Made by a program: the position numbers and the translations under genes. The notes below the pieces were generated by a model that did no database searches, was not told the DNA's origin, and worked only from the letters and a program-made list of their open reading frames with translations. From the NCBI RefSeq assembly GCF_011397635.1, contig NC_064771.1, positions 13,331,379 to 13,395,378 of the forward strand: a DNA stretch of 64,000 bases, read 5' to 3'. Positions 23,886 to 34,350 of the stretch are shown piece by piece. The stretch comes from Epinephelus fuscoguttatus (taxonomy: Eukaryota; Chordata; Actinopteri; Perciformes; Serranidae). Positions within the stretch are counted from its first letter, which is position 1, and every line of letters begins with the position of its first letter.

Positions 23886-24619
23886 ACTACCCCATTACAG
23901 ACTGTAAATGACACACAGAGACACTGAACCTGAACTTATTTGTTTCCTTTGCTTGTCAGTTTGAAAGGGATTGTGTGTTTGTTCTGCTAACACACACGAG
24001 TAATCATTAGACAGCATTTAAGTCTTGCCTAGATAGCATCCACATGTTCTTATCTCGCTGATAAGATGTAAACTTTGCACACCATAACAGTGTTGCAGAT
24101 GGCTCTGATTTACAGCATGCTCATCAGTCACTAGTCTGTCATCGTAAAGTCATGTGTGGTTGATTCAGAGACCTTACAGAGAAGGGATGTAGTAACTGTA
24201 AATAGAAAAAAAGGCTGTAACAAGAGATTTGCTACAATGAGACTGACTCTTATTTGGATAATGTGTGACCTGAATACTTTTTTTGTACTAGGACAGCAGT
24301 GGAAATTAACCAAAAGCAGCAAGTTTACTTATTTATTTCATATATAACATTAAACTGAAACCTTATCATTTTTGTTGTATCACATGTCAAATAGATAAAG
24401 TACAGCTCAGTTTCAAAATTCAACCACTAGATGTCGTCTGTCTCTAGCTTCACTCCCTTAGGTTTCCATTCTCTCCCAAACAATTTTGTGTTATGAATGA
24501 ATATGTGAATATATTTGAGTACTGTGCAGGTACATTTCCTGCTTTTGCAAGGCAAAGTGAAAACAGCTCCTCAGTTATAACCTGTGTACACACATCAATT
24601 TGTGTCCAGAAGAAGTCCA

Positions 24620-25285
24620 AAATAAACATGTTTTTCCTCTTCCCTGTAGTGCTATTTATCAGTCTAGATTGTTTTGGTGTGAGTTGCTGAATGTTGGAGA
24701 TATCGGCCATAGAGATGTCTGCCTTTTCTTAAATATAATGGAACTAGATGGCACTCAGCTTGTGGTGCTCAAAGCTCCAAGCAGTTTTATGTGGGAACTA
24801 TTTTCTTTCTACCTAACTACACCTGCTAACTGTATCACTGTGCAGAAGGAAGCATGCATCTACTCATGGATGAGAGGCTCATGCGTGTTAAAGCGTGAGA
24901 TGTAAACATTAATAGCATCCTCCTCAACTGAGGTGTAATGTTAGCTAGCTCAGTGGTGCTAGGTGAGCTAGCAGTACATGCACGCTTCCTTCTGTGCAGT
25001 GACATGGTTGGTGGATGAAGTTCAATAGGAGGAAAATAGTTCCTACTTGAAACTGCTCACAACAAGGTCTGTGGATTATCTTGAGTAATTGGGTCATAAT
25101 TTATGGGAAGAGACATTGCTGTTGAGTTTTACAAATGTATTTTTTGTGCTTCAAGAGAAGGCAGACATCTCTATGGCTGATATCTCCAACATTCGGCAAG
25201 TCACAGCAAAACAATCAAGACTGATAAATAGCACTACAGGTAAGAGTAAAAAGGTGTATTTTTGATTTGGGGGTGAACTGTCCCT
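24620..25285. mobile_element. Large fold-back MITE, TTAA type
   Basis: Left arm from about 24622 and right arm to 25285 are inverted copies of each other over roughly 300 bp. Shared blocks include GTAGTGCTATTTATCAGTCT, TGTTGGAGATATC, CATAGAGATGTCTGCCTT and GCACAGAAGGAAGC. The centre near 24930-24960 (GTTAGCTAGCTCAG then CTAGGTGAGCTAGC) forms the loop. The right end, GGGGGTGAACTGTCCCTT, is followed by TTAA. The matching left terminus has diverged or been lost. Confidence 0.75.
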
Positions 25286-26064
25286 TTAAATAATGTTGCT
25301 ATGCTTTTGTATAGTAAAAAAAAAAAAAAATACACGTTTGGGGCTGTGGCAACACTACCTACCTATGAAATGTTTGACTAGCCATCAAAAAACTGTAAAA
25401 TGTTTTGATTATGTAGGTCTTCCCAGATTTTATTTAGTCATTAAACTGTCTCATAGCCAACTCTGCTGCCAGGAGTATAATTCTGTCGGAGGAACACTAC
25501 ATCCCTTTATGTACTAAATATAATGAATTCTCTAAAACATTTCTTGCTTGCTACCCATGCTTGGTTGCTAACATTTTTTTATAGGATACACTGGAAGAAG
25601 TGATGTAAACAATTGTTCTTTATCAAGCAGTGTGAAATAAAGCGAGAAGTGATTCTTTCTTCATCTTCTGGTTCAGCCAGTGCTTTAACATGTGTATTTG
25701 TACAGCTGAAATCACATACACTGGTTCAATTTGCTTCAAAAGCCCAAAACAGCCTCGTATGTGCGTTCAATGTGTAAATCCCTTGCCATGAACATGACAG
25801 AGGTGACCATGTAAAAGCAAAGCACAGCTTGCATGAAGATATTCAATCACAGACTAAACGTGCCCAATCGCTTCAAAATACACAATTCAGGCGTCCAAAC
25901 TGTAGCATTTAAGTAAAACACAGACAATCTCATAAACCAGCTCTGGTCTGAGAGTATCATTTGATTGTCATCCTCCAATAAAACTGCAACACACATACAT
26001 AGGCGATACACAGACACTAAAACCTTAGATAAGATATGACCAAAGTGATCAGATTACAGATTAA

Positions 26065-27113
26065 AAGAGTACTGTGTAAGATTTAGTAGCATCTAGTGGT
26101 AAGGACTGCAAATTGCAACCAGCTGAAACTTCTCGCAAGTGCCATTTCTTGTGACTTCACGGTTATAATTCCTTCAGTGTTAATTGTTCATTATGTTTTT
26201 ACTGGGAGCCCAATCAGCAGAGGTGTCTACCTCTCCTAAACAATGGACCAGGTGATTTAAACCGGTAGAAATGCTAAATAAAGCAGTTTCATGAAAAAAA
26301 ATCAGTGTTTTTCCGATGCTGTTTGGCTTGTTGCGGAGGGGCTGCTAGCTACAGTGGCTGATGCAAGAACCCATCTAGAGCCATTGTTTGGTTTGTCTGT
26401 TCTGGGCTACTGTAGAAGCATTGCAGTGCAACACGGGGGACTCTGTGGACAAAGACCATAGAGTGCTCCAGGGATGACGTTTTTCTGTAGGCCAACGAGG
26501 AAGTTACATCGCCCTGGTTCCTTTGTCAAAAACCCTCTGGAATTTTTCCATTGGATTTTGAACTATTGCAGCAAATAGGCTCTGTGGCAGACAAACATTT
26601 ATGATACTTACATGTTTTGTTTCAGAATGATAATCTGTAGAAATGTTTCTCCTGCTGGCCCAAGAGTTACTGCTTATGTCACAGACTTTACATTGTGATG
26701 ATGTCACAAATTTTAAGTTGCTTTTTCTGTGCTTGAGGAAAGTTATACAAATATAAAACCTCCAAAGATCAAAATGGAATAATACAAAGAGTCATACTTG
26801 ACCTTGTTTACAGCTTGAGGAGTGCCGTCAACAGTTTTACAGTGGAGATCTATGGGTAAAGTGCCTTTTTTGCCGCAGGTGAATTCTTTCACTGCAGTTT
26901 TGCTAGTTGCCACTGACGAAAAATTCAAAGCAAAGCTAAGCTGCATTCCTGGGGCCTGACGAAGACCCATTCCCTTTGTAGATAAAAGCGGCTCATTGTA
27001 AGGTAACAAAAACACAACGATCCTTAATTCCAGGTGATAATACACAAAAGAAAACATCCTTATTACATTTCATTTCTGCCAGTATATCCCCCTAAATCCT
27101 ACACACTGGACCT
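26065..27113. mobile_element. About 1-kb MITE with TTAA target site
   Basis: Flanked by TTAA at 26061-26064 and 27114-27117. The left end AAGAGTACTGTGTAAGATTT and the right end AAATCCTACACACTGGACCT are imperfect inverted termini of the same family as the 306-bp element at 47689. It keeps the CATCTAGTGGTAAGG and TTCTGGGCTACTGTAG blocks. The extra length in the middle is probably nested or family-specific sequence, without a long frame. Confidence 0.65.
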
Positions 27114-27611
27114 TTAAGCAGACTGCAATGAACTTCTCAGGTCATTGACCACTGATCAGGTTACATGATACCCATAACTGAGTGGTCTTGTCTGAATGAG
27201 TTCTGGGAAAAGGAAATGAAATGCCGCACATAGTGTAGCTTAATGGCTGTTTACTAACCACAGTGGTTTGGTCTGCATTTGCAGGAACAAAGGCTCTCTG
27301 AGCTCACAGAATAATGTGTTAACACAGGAGCCAAAGTCACAGACATACAGCTGAGGATGATGGAAATGCCATTGGTTTTGAATGTATTTGCTACAAAGCA
27401 ATGTATCGGACAAATTGAAATTCAACCTAATGATGCTGCTGGATTTATTGGCCTGATCCTGATCCCACCCCCAGAGGTTGATTGACAGGCAAGCATCAGC
27501 CTCAAAGAGATACACCATGACATAAACAAAAGAAAAAGAAAACCTGCAGTAAAATGAATAAAAAAGCCAGCCATCAAAAATAAAAAGGTCTACTCAGAAT
27601 ATAACAAAGCA

Positions 27612-27720
27612 TCTGAACTCCATCCTCCACTCCTTTGCCATCCACATTGACAACACTGACCTTAACAGCCAGGGCTCCAACACCCGCAACATGGGCTGGA
27701 CGAAGAACAATCACAGACTA
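27612..27720 (+). pseudogene. Relic resembling snx29 exon 7
   Basis: CTGAACTCCATCCT, TTTGCCATC and GACAACACTGACC occur here in the same order and spacing as at the start of snx29 exon 7 (48516 on). By hand about 47 of 52 aligned bases agree, with one 6-bp insertion. The insertion keeps the frame, so it still reads LNSIL-HS-FAIHIDNTDLN. The frame then runs out of homology and stops near 27730. No flanking splice sites or other snx29 exons are seen. It lies upstream of snx29 exon 1 on the same strand, so it is not an alternative exon in the usual sense. Confidence 0.6.
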
Positions 27721-27789
27721 CAAAGATGAAAATCAGCAGTGCTGAGGCAATGTCTGCATCTTTCCCAGAGTAACTGAACTTATTCAAAC

Positions 27790-28145
27790 CGTTTCATTAT
27801 ATTTCTAAAATCCACAGGATGCTGTAGTGCTAAGTCCTGAAAGCATATGAGGTAGGGTTTGCCCCACTTACAACTTTTGACAATTTATTCTCTAAAAAGT
27901 TCTCCAAATCTAAAATTATTGGCATTAACCAGAAACTAATTTGATAATCAATTCATGACTCATTATTTACTAGAAAATGTATAATTTACTAGAAAAATGC
28001 CAAACATTTAAGACATATAAGTGACATAGTGTATGAAAACAGCAAAAAGGCGGCACATTAACATTTAATAGAGCTTAACAGTGATGTCACTCACTCTCAA
28101 ATGTTACATTTACTTCTCACAAAGATGTGCAGGAGGCTTCATATA
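27790..28145 (-). repeat. Orphan 3'-flank copy from the zinc-finger tandem units (copy 1)
   Basis: Blocks TGAGGTAGGGTTTG, GACATAGTGTATGAAAACAG and GGCGGCACATTAACATTTAA recur at 28310-28860 and 32625-33160, the flanks lying 3' of the intact and decayed zinc-finger genes. Copy 1 also shares with copy 3 the preceding ATCC-C-GGATG-T-AGTGCT stretch. No finger-coding sequence remains beside it; an hAT fragment begins right where it ends. Confidence 0.65.
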
Positions 28146-28148
28146 GAA

Positions 28149-28305
28149 CAGTGGTTCCCAACTGGTCCAGCCACAGGGTCCAGATTTCTCCTTAGTCACT
28201 AGTTCAAGGTCCACACAGTTAAATATATTGAGCATCATGCGTGTGTTTGCCCATGTCATGCAGCTAGTTTGCTGTCTCTGTTAAGTAGCTGTCCATTAGT
28301 CACTA
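28149..28305 (-). mobile_element. Fragment of the hAT MITE at 58548, inverted
   Basis: Starts CAGTGGTTCCCAACTGGTCC and matches, as reverse complement, the right half of the element at 58548-58876 (for example TTAGTCACTAGTTCAAGGTCC and AGCTGTCCATTAGTCA). The other terminus is missing, so this is a one-ended copy. Confidence 0.7.
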
Positions 28306-28309
28306 ACAC

Positions 28310-28860
28310 TCAAGATCCCACATGAGGTAGGGTTTGTTCCATTTACACTTGCTGGCATTTTATTCTCTACAATTAATTGGCATTAACCATGAACTAATTC
28401 AACAATCAATTAACCATTCGTAATCTATGGAGGAAAAATGCCAACAATTTGGCTAGCATATAAATGACGTAGTGTATGAAAACAGCAAAAAGGAGGCACA
28501 TTAACATTTAATAGAACTTAATATATGGTAATAAATAAACGGTGATGTCAGTCACTCTCAAACGGAAAATTCCCTTCTTGCAAACATGCGGAGGGCTTCA
28601 TATAGGACGATCAAAACAACTCGAGGTACGTGGATTTAAGTCCTTGTTATAGTTTAAACTAAAAGTGAGTCTGACATACTTCATTAACGGCTATTTGACA
28701 AAACTGAACACAATCATGAGTCATGACCCCACCATCACTTTAAAAGCAACTACTGTGCACTCATTAATTTCGAAGATAACAACTGTTTGCTAGGTAATAC
28801 AGTCACATGAAGGGAACCTTTCACCTTTTCAAGAATGTGATTTAAGAAAAACTTTTGCCA
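28310..28860 (-). repeat. 3' flank of the intact zinc-finger gene (copy 2 of the unit)
   Basis: Homologous to 32625-33160 over its length. Shared blocks include ATATGGTAATAAATAAA, CTCTCAAACGGAAAATTC, AAGTCCTTGTTAT and TCTGACATACTTCATTAA. The region is probably the 3' UTR and downstream sequence of the minus-strand gene that ends at 29047. Confidence 0.65.
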
Positions 28861-29046
28861 CAAGTGCTGCGATTATGTGGCTCCTCACATCTGTCAGTTC
28901 TTGTAGGTTTTGACCATGAAGTGACACAACTGACCTGTCTCACACATATGTTGCCAACACAGGGCTACTGGTTTGTATGTCATCTTATATGCTTTGCCGT
29001 ACGAGACAAAACAAGAATGTTTTTCTGCAGATCTTGACGGGTACGT

Positions 29047-31398
29047 CTACTCACCAGCGTGGCTTTTCATGTGTTTTTTCAGGGAATTAAGATGTCTGAA
29101 ATCTTTGACACACATTTTGCACTTATATGGTCTCTCACCACTGTGGATTCTCATGTGGCTTTTCAATCTTGCATTGTCCAAGAATCCTTTCCCGCAGGTC
29201 TTGCAAACGCACGACTTCACGCCTGTGTGGATTCTCACGTGGACTCTAAGGTCATGATAACATTTGAAAGCGCTGCCACATGTCGTGCAAGCGTACGGCC
29301 TCCTGTCAGTGTGGGCTCGTATCATATGGATTCTCATGTCACCACTAGTTATGAAACCTTTTCCACAGTTTTTGCAAGTATGCGGTCTCTCACCAGTGTG
29401 GGTTTTCATATGCATGTTAAAGTTTGTATGGTGGGTGAATGTTTTCCCGCAGGTCTTGCAAACGTATGGCTTCTCACCTGTGTGGGTCCTCATGTGGATC
29501 AACAAGGTTTCCAAACGCGCAAAATCTTGTCCACATGTTTTGCAAGAATATGGCTTCTCACCTGTGTGGATTCTCATGTGGGCTGTCAAGTGAGTGCTAC
29601 GTCTGAAACATTTCCCACAATCTTTGCAAGTAAACGGCTTCTCACCAGTGTGGATCCTTTCGTGGTTTTTCAACGCTGAAATGCGTGAGAATGAGGTCCC
29701 GCAGGTCTTGCAAGGGTACGGCTTCACACCTGTGTGGGTATTTGCGTGGATTTTCAGGTCCCCACTAAGTCTGAAACTTTTCCCACATGTTTTGCACGTA
29801 TACGGCTTCTCACCAGTGTGGATCATCATGTGCTTTTTCAAGCCTGTAAGGGCAAAGAAGCTTTTCTCGCAGGTCTTGCAAACGTGCGGCTTCTCACCTG
29901 CGTGGATTCTTTTCATGTGGGATGACAAAGCAGAACGTACTGTGAAATCTTTCCCACATATTTTGCAAGAGAACGGCTTCTCACCGGTGTGGCTTCTCAT
30001 GTGGACTGTCAATGTTGAAACATCCCAGAATTTTTTCCCACAGGTCTTGCAAAGGCACTGCCTCTCACCTGTGTGGATTCTTTTAATGTGGACCGACAAG
30101 GCACCGTTTGTTGTGAAATCTTTTCCACACGTTTTGCAAACATACGGCTTCTCACCTGAGTGGACCCTTTGAGTGTGGACCTTCAGGGCTCTATTTGTTA
30201 TGAAATCTTTTCCACAGGTCTTGCAAGCATGCTGCTTCTCACCCGTGTGGGTTTTGAGGTGTTTCTGCAGTCGTGAATTGAGCTTAAAATCTTTCCTGCA
30301 CGTGTCACATTTGAAGGGTTTTTCATTACTGTCACTTTTGCTTTTGTGGCGTCTCTTCTTTAGTATTGTCTCCGCACTCCTGATTGATCCTGCGTCTCCA
30401 TGCTCTCCTCCTTCCTGAGTTTGGCTCTCAGCTTCATCAGAGTTGTAAGAGAGGAGCTGGTGGTCGCTGTCTGCTTCTGATACCACAGATGTTGTATCCG
30501 GCATGTTGACGACAGGCTCTTCCTCTGTTCTGCAAGTGTACTTCTTCTTGCCTGTGTGGGTTTTGAGGTGCCTCTGCAATATTGAATTGTACTTAAAATC
30601 TTTTCCACATGTGTCACATTTTAAAGGCTTTTTAGCTGTGGGAGTATTACGGTGGATCTCTGACGAGTTACGGCTGTCTACGTTGTTACTGTGACTTTTG
30701 GTTTTGTGTGAGTGTCTCTTCTTCGGTTTTGGCTTCGCACTCCTAACTAATCCTGCATCTTTATCCTTGTATCCTTTCTGAGTGTGGCCCTCAGCTTCAT
30801 GAGCGTTGTGAGAGAGGAGCTGGTGCTCACTGTTTGCTTCTGATACCACAGAGATTATAACTGGCATGTTGAAGACAGAATCTGTCTCTTCTGAACTTGT
30901 GTCATCAGTACTGAAGTTCAGATTCTCATCCTCACTGTGGTCCCTTTCCTCATTTGTATGAGCCAACTTTAGGTCATCAGTCTCGTGCTTCAGCACAAGC
31001 TGCCCTCTCTCCTGTTCCTCTTTAACCTGTGGAGGCTCTGGGTCCTCCTGGTCCAGACTGGAGCTCCTCTCCTGAACACAGAGCTGCTGGTCAGTGAGAC
31101 CCTCCTCCTCCTCCTTAAAGGCATGTTGCTGAGGGAGCTCTGGAGGGACAGAGAACAACGGGACTGTTAATGTATTTATACATAATACTGTGAGAGTAAA
31201 GAAGAAATAATTAAGTGTAGCCTCACCTATCCTGTGTAGCTTTATTTCAGGTTTCCAAACGACGTCCAACAGTATGCGCTGACGCTTGATTTCTTGCTCG
31301 TACTCGACGACAGTTTTGTTAACAGCTCTGAATATTTCTTCAGCAGCAGCGGTTAGTCGCTCGTTGACCAACTCTCTCAGACTCTCAGCTGAAGACAT
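29047..31398 (-). CDS. C2H2 zinc-finger protein, 16 fingers
   Basis: Two coding exons on the minus strand, 31398-31227 and 31139-29047, separated by an 87-bp GT-AG intron. The first exon encodes SLRELVNERLTAAAEEIF and KRQRILLDVVWKPEIKLHRI, a leader typical of large teleost zinc-finger families. The second starts ELPQQH and has an acidic stretch (EEEEGLTDQQ, DPEPPQVKEEQER). It then carries one isolated finger, a linker and 15 tandem fingers with TGEKP-type joints, ending HMKSHAGE. Most fingers read C-K-T-C-G-K-D-F. Such proteins usually bind DNA in the nucleus, but the target cannot be read off, and there is no KRAB domain. The linker plus first finger occur twice inside the protein. The 87-bp intron is stop-free and in frame, so retention would still give a protein. 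No orthologue name is justified. Confidence 0.9.
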   Translation of the reverse strand: MSSAESLRELVNERLTAAAEEIFRAVNKTVVEYEQEIKRQRILLDVVWKPEIKLHRIGEATLNYFFFTLTVLCINTLTVPLFSVPPELPQQHAFKEEEEGLTDQQLCVQERSSSLDQEDPEPPQVKEEQERGQLVLKHETDDLKLAHTNEERDHSEDENLNFSTDDTSSEETDSVFNMPVIISVVSEANSEHQLLSHNAHEAEGHTQKGYKDKDAGLVRSAKPKPKKRHSHKTKSHSNNVDSRNSSEIHRNTPTAKKPLKCDTCGKDFKYNSILQRHLKTHTGKKKYTCRTEEEPVVNMPDTTSVVSEADSDHQLLSYNSDEAESQTQEGGEHGDAGSIRSAETILKKRRHKSKSDSNEKPFKCDTCRKDFKLNSRLQKHLKTHTGEKQHACKTCGKDFITNRALKVHTQRVHSGEKPYVCKTCGKDFTTNGALSVHIKRIHTGERQCLCKTCGKKFWDVSTLTVHMRSHTGEKPFSCKICGKDFTVRSALSSHMKRIHAGEKPHVCKTCEKSFFALTGLKKHMMIHTGEKPYTCKTCGKSFRLSGDLKIHANTHTGVKPYPCKTCGTSFSRISALKNHERIHTGEKPFTCKDCGKCFRRSTHLTAHMRIHTGEKPYSCKTCGQDFARLETLLIHMRTHTGEKPYVCKTCGKTFTHHTNFNMHMKTHTGERPHTCKNCGKGFITSGDMRIHMIRAHTDRRPYACTTCGSAFKCYHDLRVHVRIHTGVKSCVCKTCGKGFLDNARLKSHMRIHSGERPYKCKMCVKDFRHLNSLKKHMKSHAGE

Positions 31399-31655
31399 GC
31401 TTGTTAAATGACAGCTGAAACTATTATCTGCTACAATATCGTCCTCTCGCTCATTCAAAGTATGTGTGCATGTAACCAAACACTATTATATATACACTAT
31501 CTTTAATGTAACCCGCTGCGGCGCTGGGTGTCACACTGTTAGTGTTCCGAAGGTGGAAGTGAGGGAGCCTTTTGTTCCGCTTTCAACTGATGGCAGTCAG
31601 CTATTTTATTTCAACTTTTTCCCGCTAAAAGCACCTAGCAACAAATTTACCTGCT

Positions 31656-31816
31656 TATAGACCATTTCAAACTGGACAACATAAACATTCTAAATGGGTC
31701 CCTTTGTATTTCCTGTTTGAATATATGTTAAGATGTTAATATGCAGAAGCTGACAGGAAGTAAACAGGGACCAAAGTTGTTGCCCTAGCAACAGAATAGC
31801 AATGAAACGGTCCATA
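31656..31816. mobile_element. Short MITE upstream of the zinc-finger gene
   Basis: The left end TATAGACCATTTCA and the right end TGAAACGGTCCATA are inverted termini differing at two positions. The interior has a second inverted pair, GGGTCCCTTTGTATTTCCTG against CAGGAAGTAAACAGGGACC. It lies about 260 bp 5' of the start codon, so it may overlap the promoter. Confidence 0.65.
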
Positions 31817-32529
31817 AAATACATCTGGGAACTTTTAGCAACTTTTAAAAACAGACTCAAACCCTAAAATGTATTTATTTCAATACACTGTTTAAAACTG
31901 ATTGGTCAGAATGTGTAGTTTGACTGAGAAATAACAAAATAAACATAAATTTATGATACTAAGTTTGAGCCTGATAGCTGACATTCAACAAAAATCAAAA
32001 ATCGTCTAGATTTTGACAGTAAAAAGAGGGTGCATGTTTTTTAAGTTAAAAAAACAAACAAAAAACCCTGTAAAGTAACTTTTGTAACTATAGCTGTCAA
32101 ATATTTGGGGTAAAAGGTGATAAAGAATTACCACACTACAAATAATTATTCAGTCACAATAGTGATGTATTGTTGTTGTTGTTTTTCTCCATTTTTCTAT
32201 CTTGTTCATCAAACTGTTTCTAAATCAGTGTGTCAGTGTTTGAACTGATTGCTCACAAGGACTACTAACAAAAACAACAGGATGCTGGTCTTTAAGAGAA
32301 TGCTACTTATCCACACAGCAATCAGTCGTACACATCACCCCACTAGCTTAACAGCCATTACTGCACACTCACTGAGACAAAAGTTATGTCCCATATCGCT
32401 GGATCGCAGCCAGAGTGATTCTATCTGTAAATTTACAATGTGGGAATTTTGCAAGTGGACATCCAAGACTTTTATTGAACTGCGACTGCTATATGGCTAA
32501 TTATTAGCAGTACTCAAATACAAATATGC

Positions 32530-32532
<3 letters not shown>
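31817..32532. other. Spacer upstream of the intact zinc-finger gene
   Basis: AT-rich sequence with no gene that I can support. Confidence 0.4.

Positions 32533-32581
<49 letters not shown>
32533..32581. repeat. (AC)n microsatellite
   Basis: A pure AC run of about 24 units, lying just before the copy 3 zinc-finger flank. Confidence 0.95.
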
Positions 32582-32582
<1 letters not shown>

Positions 32583-32624
32583 TCATTTCACAGTATACAT
32601 ATCAAGCAGCTCTTCCAACAACTG

Positions 32625-33160
32625 TCACAAATGTCGTTTTATTACATTTCTTAAATCCGCTGGATGTTACAGTGCTCAAGTCTGTTTATGAGGTAGAGTT
32701 TGTTCCATTTAGACTTGCTGGCATTTTATTTTCTACAATTCACTGGCATTAATCATTTGTAATTTACAAAGGAAAAATGCAAAAAAAAAATTGGTCAGAC
32801 ATAAAAGTGACATAGTGTATGAAAATAGCAAAAAGAAGGCACTTTAACCTTTCATATATGGTAATAAATAAAAGGTGATGTTGGTCACTCTCAAACGGAA
32901 AATTCACTTCTTGCAAACGTGACAACGATCAAAGCAACTTGAGGCACATGGATTTTAAGTCCTTGTTATCCTTGAAACCAAAAGTGATTCTGACATACTT
33001 CATTAATAGATAGACAAAACTGTACACAAACAAGATCCACTAATGTGCACTCACTGTGAAACTTAAATTTGTTCATTATTTAGGAAGATAACAACTGTTT
33101 CAAAGAAATACAGTTGCTAACAGAAATATACAGTGAACCTTTACACTATGATATGAACAT
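32625..33160 (-). repeat. 3' flank of the decayed zinc-finger copy (copy 3 of the unit)
   Basis: Homologous to 28310-28860 and, more weakly, to 27790-28145. The shared order of blocks extends to GAAGATAACAACTGTTT near 33089, also at about 28775, so the duplicated unit included several hundred bases beyond the coding sequence. Confidence 0.65.
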
Positions 33161-33199
33161 CTCCTCTTTGTGGAAAACATTTTACATTCAGTTACAGAA

Positions 33200-34350
33200 A
33201 CAAAGCTACTGCAAAAGTGTATTACATTCAGGTGGTGAAGACGTCTCCACGGCAGTCTCAGCTTGATAGTCTCTCCTGTGTTTGTTGATCCTCAGGTGTT
33301 TTTCAAGGCCCAGTGACGATGAATGGTGAACGCACTGCCTCTCACCTGTGTGGATTCTTTTGATGTGGACTGACAAGACACCTCTTGTTGTGAAATCTTT
33401 TCCACACGTTTTACAAGAATATGGCTTTTCACCTGAGTGGATTCCTTTGATATGGACCAACAAGGAGCTATTTGTTGTGAAATTTTTTCCACACATTGTG
33501 CAAGAGAATGGCCTCTCACCAGTGTGGGTTCTCATATGGTTTGTCAACAATGAAATGTGACAGAATGTTTTCCAGTAGGTCTTGCAAACAAACGGCTTCA
33601 CACCTGCGTGGGTCCTCATGTGGACTTTCAGGTCAAAACTAAATCTGAAATCTTTCCCACATGTTTTGCAGGTATACGGCTCCTCACCAGTGTGGATCAT
33701 CATGTGCTTTTTCAAACCTGAAAAATATAGAATCTCTTCCCGCAGGTCTTGCAAATGTACAGCTTCTCACCTGTGTGGATTCTTTTGATGTGGGTCGACA
33801 AGGCAGTACTTGTGAAATCTTTTCCACATGTTTTGCAGGAATATGGCCTCTCACCAGTGTGGACTCTCATATGGACTGTCAGTGCTGACGCACCCCAGAG
33901 TCTTTTCCCTCAGTCTTGCAAACATGCAGCTTCTCACCTGTGTGGATTCTCATGTGGACCATCAAGGTTCTACTACGTTTGAAACCTCTTACAAGTCTTA
34001 CAAGTATCCTTCTCACCTGTGTGGGTTTTGAGGTGTTTCTGCAATTGTGAATTGTGCTTAAAATCTTTTCCACATGTCACATTTTAAAGGCTTTTAGCTG
34101 TGGGAGTATGATGGTCAATCTCTGATGAGTTACGGCTGTCTACGTTGTTACTGTGACTTTTGGTTTTGTGATGTCTCTTCTTTGGTTTTGGCCCTGCATT
34201 CCTAACCTAGCCTGTGTAGCTTTATTTCAGGTTTCCAAATGATGTCCAACAGTCTGCGCTGACGCTTGATCTCTTCCTCATACTCGACGACAGTTTTTGT
34301 TAACAGCTCTGAATATTTCTTCAGCAGCGGTTAGTCGCTCTGTGACCCAC
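33200..34350 (-). pseudogene. Decayed tandem copy of the zinc-finger gene
   Basis: The longest frame (33206-33754) still has about four recognisable fingers (for example [20 protein letters not shown]) and then a damaged one with NKHRRD. Further fingers continue upstream in other frames to about 34080. Then come the lysine-rich linker (34110-34200) and a direct jump at about 34210 to the end of the first exon (CTGAAATAAAGCTACACAGG on the minus strand). The acidic stretch, the intron and the start codon are gone. Several frame changes and one large internal deletion mean it is a pseudogene. It is a genomic duplicate, not a retrocopy, because its 3' flank was duplicated too. Confidence 0.85.

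Larger units (their letters stand above)
23886..29046 (+). other. Spacer between tmem238l and the zinc-finger gene
   Basis: About 5 kb without an intact gene. It holds a fold-back MITE (24620-25285), a 1-kb MITE (26065-27113), a short snx29-like relic (27612-27720), one orphan zinc-finger-unit flank (27790-28145), an hAT fragment (28149-28305) and the 3' flank of the intact zinc-finger gene. The stretches 23886-24600 and 25290-26060 show nothing I can name. Confidence 0.6.

Noticed and set aside
31399-31479. Extension of the zinc-finger protein upstream of 31398
   Set aside because: The extra 27 residues begin at a GTG and are unlike the family leader, which starts at MSSAESL.
29059-33982. 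Plus-strand open frames of up to 206 residues opposite the zinc-finger genes
   Set aside because: They are shadows of the repetitive minus-strand finger codons, which leave several frames free of stops.
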